Source of the DNA: DATLSM01 sp049585815
Lineage (GTDB): Bacteria > Actinomycetota > Thermoleophilia > Solirubrobacterales > 70-9
DNA: 64,000 nt
Assembly: GCA_049585815.1 (NCBI GenBank)
Contig: JBAVAR010000011.1
Coordinates: 1 to 64,000, forward strand
Reading direction: 5' to 3'
Shown here: positions 62,525 through 64,000 of the stretch, in pieces
Position numbering within the stretch: the stretch's first letter is position 1
How the letters are laid out: each line of letters begins with the position of its first letter
Notes under the pieces: generated by a model
What the model saw: the letters and a program-made list of their open reading frames with translations, nothing else
Database searches by the model: none
What the model was told of the DNA's origin: nothing
Made by a program: the position numbers and the translations under genes

Positions 62525-62779
62525 TCAGCGCAGCTCGTCGAGCGAGGCGACCTCGAGGTCGAACGCTTCATCGGCGGAGCGCCGACGTCGATACGGAGAG
62601 ACGATCACCCGGTGGACCTCACCGCAGACGCAATGGATTTCGATCGGGCGCGTGTCGGTGGCCGGGTCGGTGTCGACCTTGAGCCGTCGGAGCTTGCCGG
62701 TGGGCTTACAGCCGAAGGAGATCACCCAGCCATAGTCATCGCGATCGGTGCGTTTGTTCCAGTGATTTGAATTGGCCAT
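62525..62779 (-). CDS. Small hypothetical protein
   Basis: 84 residues from ATG 62779 with GAGAGGAT upstream. The sequence (NHWNKRTDRDDYGWVISFGCKPTGKL, RPIEIHCVCGEVHRVIVSPYRRRRSADEAFDLEVASLDELR) has a CxxxxxK-type single Cys and a C-x-C (HCVCGEVH) that could bind a metal as a minimal zinc ribbon with the first Cys. No function is known. It lies between the fatty-acid operon and the Ddn-type reductase on the same strand. Confidence 0.6.
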   Translation of the reverse strand: MANSNHWNKRTDRDDYGWVISFGCKPTGKLRRLKVDTDPATDTRPIEIHCVCGEVHRVIVSPYRRRRSADEAFDLEVASLDELR

Positions 62780-62910
62780 CTGTACATCCTCTCGGGTTGA
62801 GAGTCGCGCCGCAGCCAGGACGTGGTGTAACCCAGTGGCTGGCGTCGACTGCAGAGTGCCTGCCTGCGATTAGCCGGGGTTGGGTGGGCTGGTTGGCTGC
62901 ACTGCTCAGA

Positions 62911-63333
62911 TCAGAGCGGCGTGACGACGACGATCGGGATCAACCTGGAAGTCTGCTTCTGGTAGGCGCTGTAGCGATCCTGGTTGTTCTCGTTGACGAG
63001 CTTCCAAAGGCGATCGAAGTCGGGGTCTGATTGCTCGATCACCCTGGATATCGCCTTGAGGCGCTTGCGAGCGACCTGAACCCCGACTTCCGGGTTGGCC
63101 CGGAGGTTGTAGAGCCAAGCCGGAGGTCGCTCCGCGCCGCCGTTGGAGGCGACCAGGACGTACTCGGCTCCATCGAGCGCATATACGAGGGCATTTGTCC
63201 GCGCCAAGCCAGAGCGACGCCCGGTGGTGCGAAGCAACAGCGTGGGCACGCCAATCATCCGGTGCCCGATCCGTCCATCGGTTGCCTTGTAGATCCACTC
63301 GTGAAGGCGCAGACCCTGGCCCATCAGGCTCAT
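62911..63333 (-). CDS. F420-dependent nitroreductase-family protein (Ddn type)
   Basis: 140 residues. HRMIGVPTLLLRTTGRRSGLARTNAL is the family opening, followed by GAEYVLVASNGGAERPPAWLYNLRANPEVGVQV, and ISRVIEQSDPDFDRLWKLVNENNQDRYSAYQKQTSRLIPIVVVTPL. The split-barrel F420 pocket motifs (T-G-R-x-S-G, N-G-G...P-x-W-x-x-N-L-x-A-N-P) are complete. It would use F420H2 to reduce quinones or unsaturated compounds. It is a paralogue of 13659-14084 but differs in the N-terminal helix. Confidence 0.92.
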   Translation of the reverse strand: MSLMGQGLRLHEWIYKATDGRIGHRMIGVPTLLLRTTGRRSGLARTNALVYALDGAEYVLVASNGGAERPPAWLYNLRANPEVGVQVARKRLKAISRVIEQSDPDFDRLWKLVNENNQDRYSAYQKQTSRLIPIVVVTPL

Positions 63334-63433
63334 CAGGAGGGACCCTACGCGTTTGGGGCCGACCGCACACCGTTTTCATTGGGGCACGAATGGTGGCCCT
63401 CGCGCCGGCGCGTTCTAATCTCGACAATGTCCC

Positions 63434-64000
63434 ATGAGCAACGAAGCCCAAAGTCTCGAGGAGGCGACCGCACTTTCTGGTGGAGATGGTCGCTACTCGA
63501 TCCGGTTAAGTGAGGCGTGGGAGATCTGGGGACCGAGCGGCGGTTACTTGGCGGCGATCGCCCTCCGCGCTGGGGGTCTTGAGTCGCACATTCCGCGCCC
63601 GGCGAGCTTTTACTGTCACTTCCTCAGCTCTCCGGACTTTGCCGACGTCGACGTTTCGGTCCAAGTCCACAGGCGAGGGCGTCGATCTGAGTCGCTAGCG
63701 GTGAACATTACCCAGAGGGATAAGCCGGTCCTCTTTGCTCTGATCAGGACGGTTGCCGACGCATGGGGTTTTCGACATCAGGAGCCGCAGCGGCCAGATG
63801 TGGCGGCGCCCGCTGAGTCAATCCCCTTCCAGCGAACAAAGGATGGAAAGCCCCTCTTTCGGTTCTGGAACAACGTGAGCTGTCGCCGGCCTCAATTGAG
63901 TTCGGGCGAGGAGACGGTACGGCCCGTGATCCGGGAGTGGGTGCGCTTCGAGCCGAGGGCGCAATTCGCCGATCCATTTCTCGATGCAGCCCGTCCCCTG
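63434..64000 (+). CDS. Acyl-CoA thioesterase-like protein (partial, runs off the window)
   Basis: 189 codons from ATG 63434 without a stop. RYSIRLSEAWEIWGPSGGYLAAIALRAGG is the opening of double hot-dog (TesB-like) thioesterases, in which W-G-P-S-G-G-Y is the conserved acyl-CoA-site turn. It continues with RPASFYCHFLSSPDFADVDVSVQVHRRGRRSESLAVNITQRDKPVLFALIRTV. A second hot-dog half begins at about residue 130 (LFRFWNNVSCRRPQLS). It hydrolyses acyl-CoA thioesters; chain-length range cannot be told. It is divergent from the Ddn-type gene. Confidence 0.85.
   Translation, partial: MSNEAQSLEEATALSGGDGRYSIRLSEAWEIWGPSGGYLAAIALRAGGLESHIPRPASFYCHFLSSPDFADVDVSVQVHRRGRRSESLAVNITQRDKPVLFALIRTVADAWGFRHQEPQRPDVAAPAESIPFQRTKDGKPLFRFWNNVSCRRPQLSSGEETVRPVIREWVRFEPRAQFADPFLDAARPL

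Overview
The window is high-GC DNA from an actinobacterium, most likely a member of the Thermoleophilia/Solirubrobacterales. That placement is inference. It rests on the GC-rich coding bias, on F420-dependent (Ddn-type) reductases, on a high-molecular-weight FabG4-type reductase in a FadA2-FabG4-HtdX-FadE5-like operon, and on many secreted proteins with Fn3-like 'FEYG..YG / TYHFRVV' modules and short basic Cys-containing tails, which I associate with that class. No rRNA is present to confirm it.

Layout. 1-5.5 kb holds an ECF sigma factor with a C-terminal zinc-finger-like tail (cut by the window edge), tRNA-Leu(UAA), a ThDP enzyme, an exopolyphosphatase-family protein, the initiator tRNA with its terminator, and a class III nucleotidyl cyclase. 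5.7-33 kb is accessory in character. It has many single-gene units (MetF-like reductase, cupins, SDRs, SnoaL/NTF2-like proteins, TetR regulators, a cation/proton antiporter, an acyl-CoA carboxylase carboxyltransferase subunit, GFA, HAD, VOC, a rubredoxin too short to be obvious). These are mixed with broken genes: a truncated ECF sigma gene, a sigma region-4 fragment, a frameshifted secreted protein, a decayed Cys-tailed secreted protein and a multiply frameshifted DUF6159-like membrane protein. It also carries a small repeat family resembling a tRNA 3' end. The block ends with an unusual tandem TetR-TetR regulator.

33.8-47.8 kb is the most striking region: four very large secreted proteins encoded head to tail with 4-8 bp overlaps. 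They form an A-B-A'-B' arrangement, where A and A' (1288 and 1511 aa) are beta-propeller/Fn3-like/TolB-like proteins and B and B' (934 and 938 aa) are paralogues of an unnamed all-beta family. Two imperfect 41-bp tandem repeats, each containing a hairpin, lie directly before the first start codon. Two more secreted proteins follow. I know of no described function for this module.

50-55 kb holds a MaoC hydratase, an NTF2-like protein, membrane proteins (one DUF2182-like), a DUF899 thioredoxin-like protein, and a TetR-GNAT pair. 56.1-62.2 kb (minus strand) is a tightly overlapping fatty-acid operon: thiolase, long FabG, MaoC dehydratase and two acyl-CoA dehydrogenases. The same set of families is found at the mycobacterial fadA2/fabG4/htdX/fadE5 locus. 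A perfect palindrome in its upstream region and a TetR gene downstream are candidate control parts. The window closes with a small protein, a second Ddn-type reductase and a partial acyl-CoA thioesterase-like gene.
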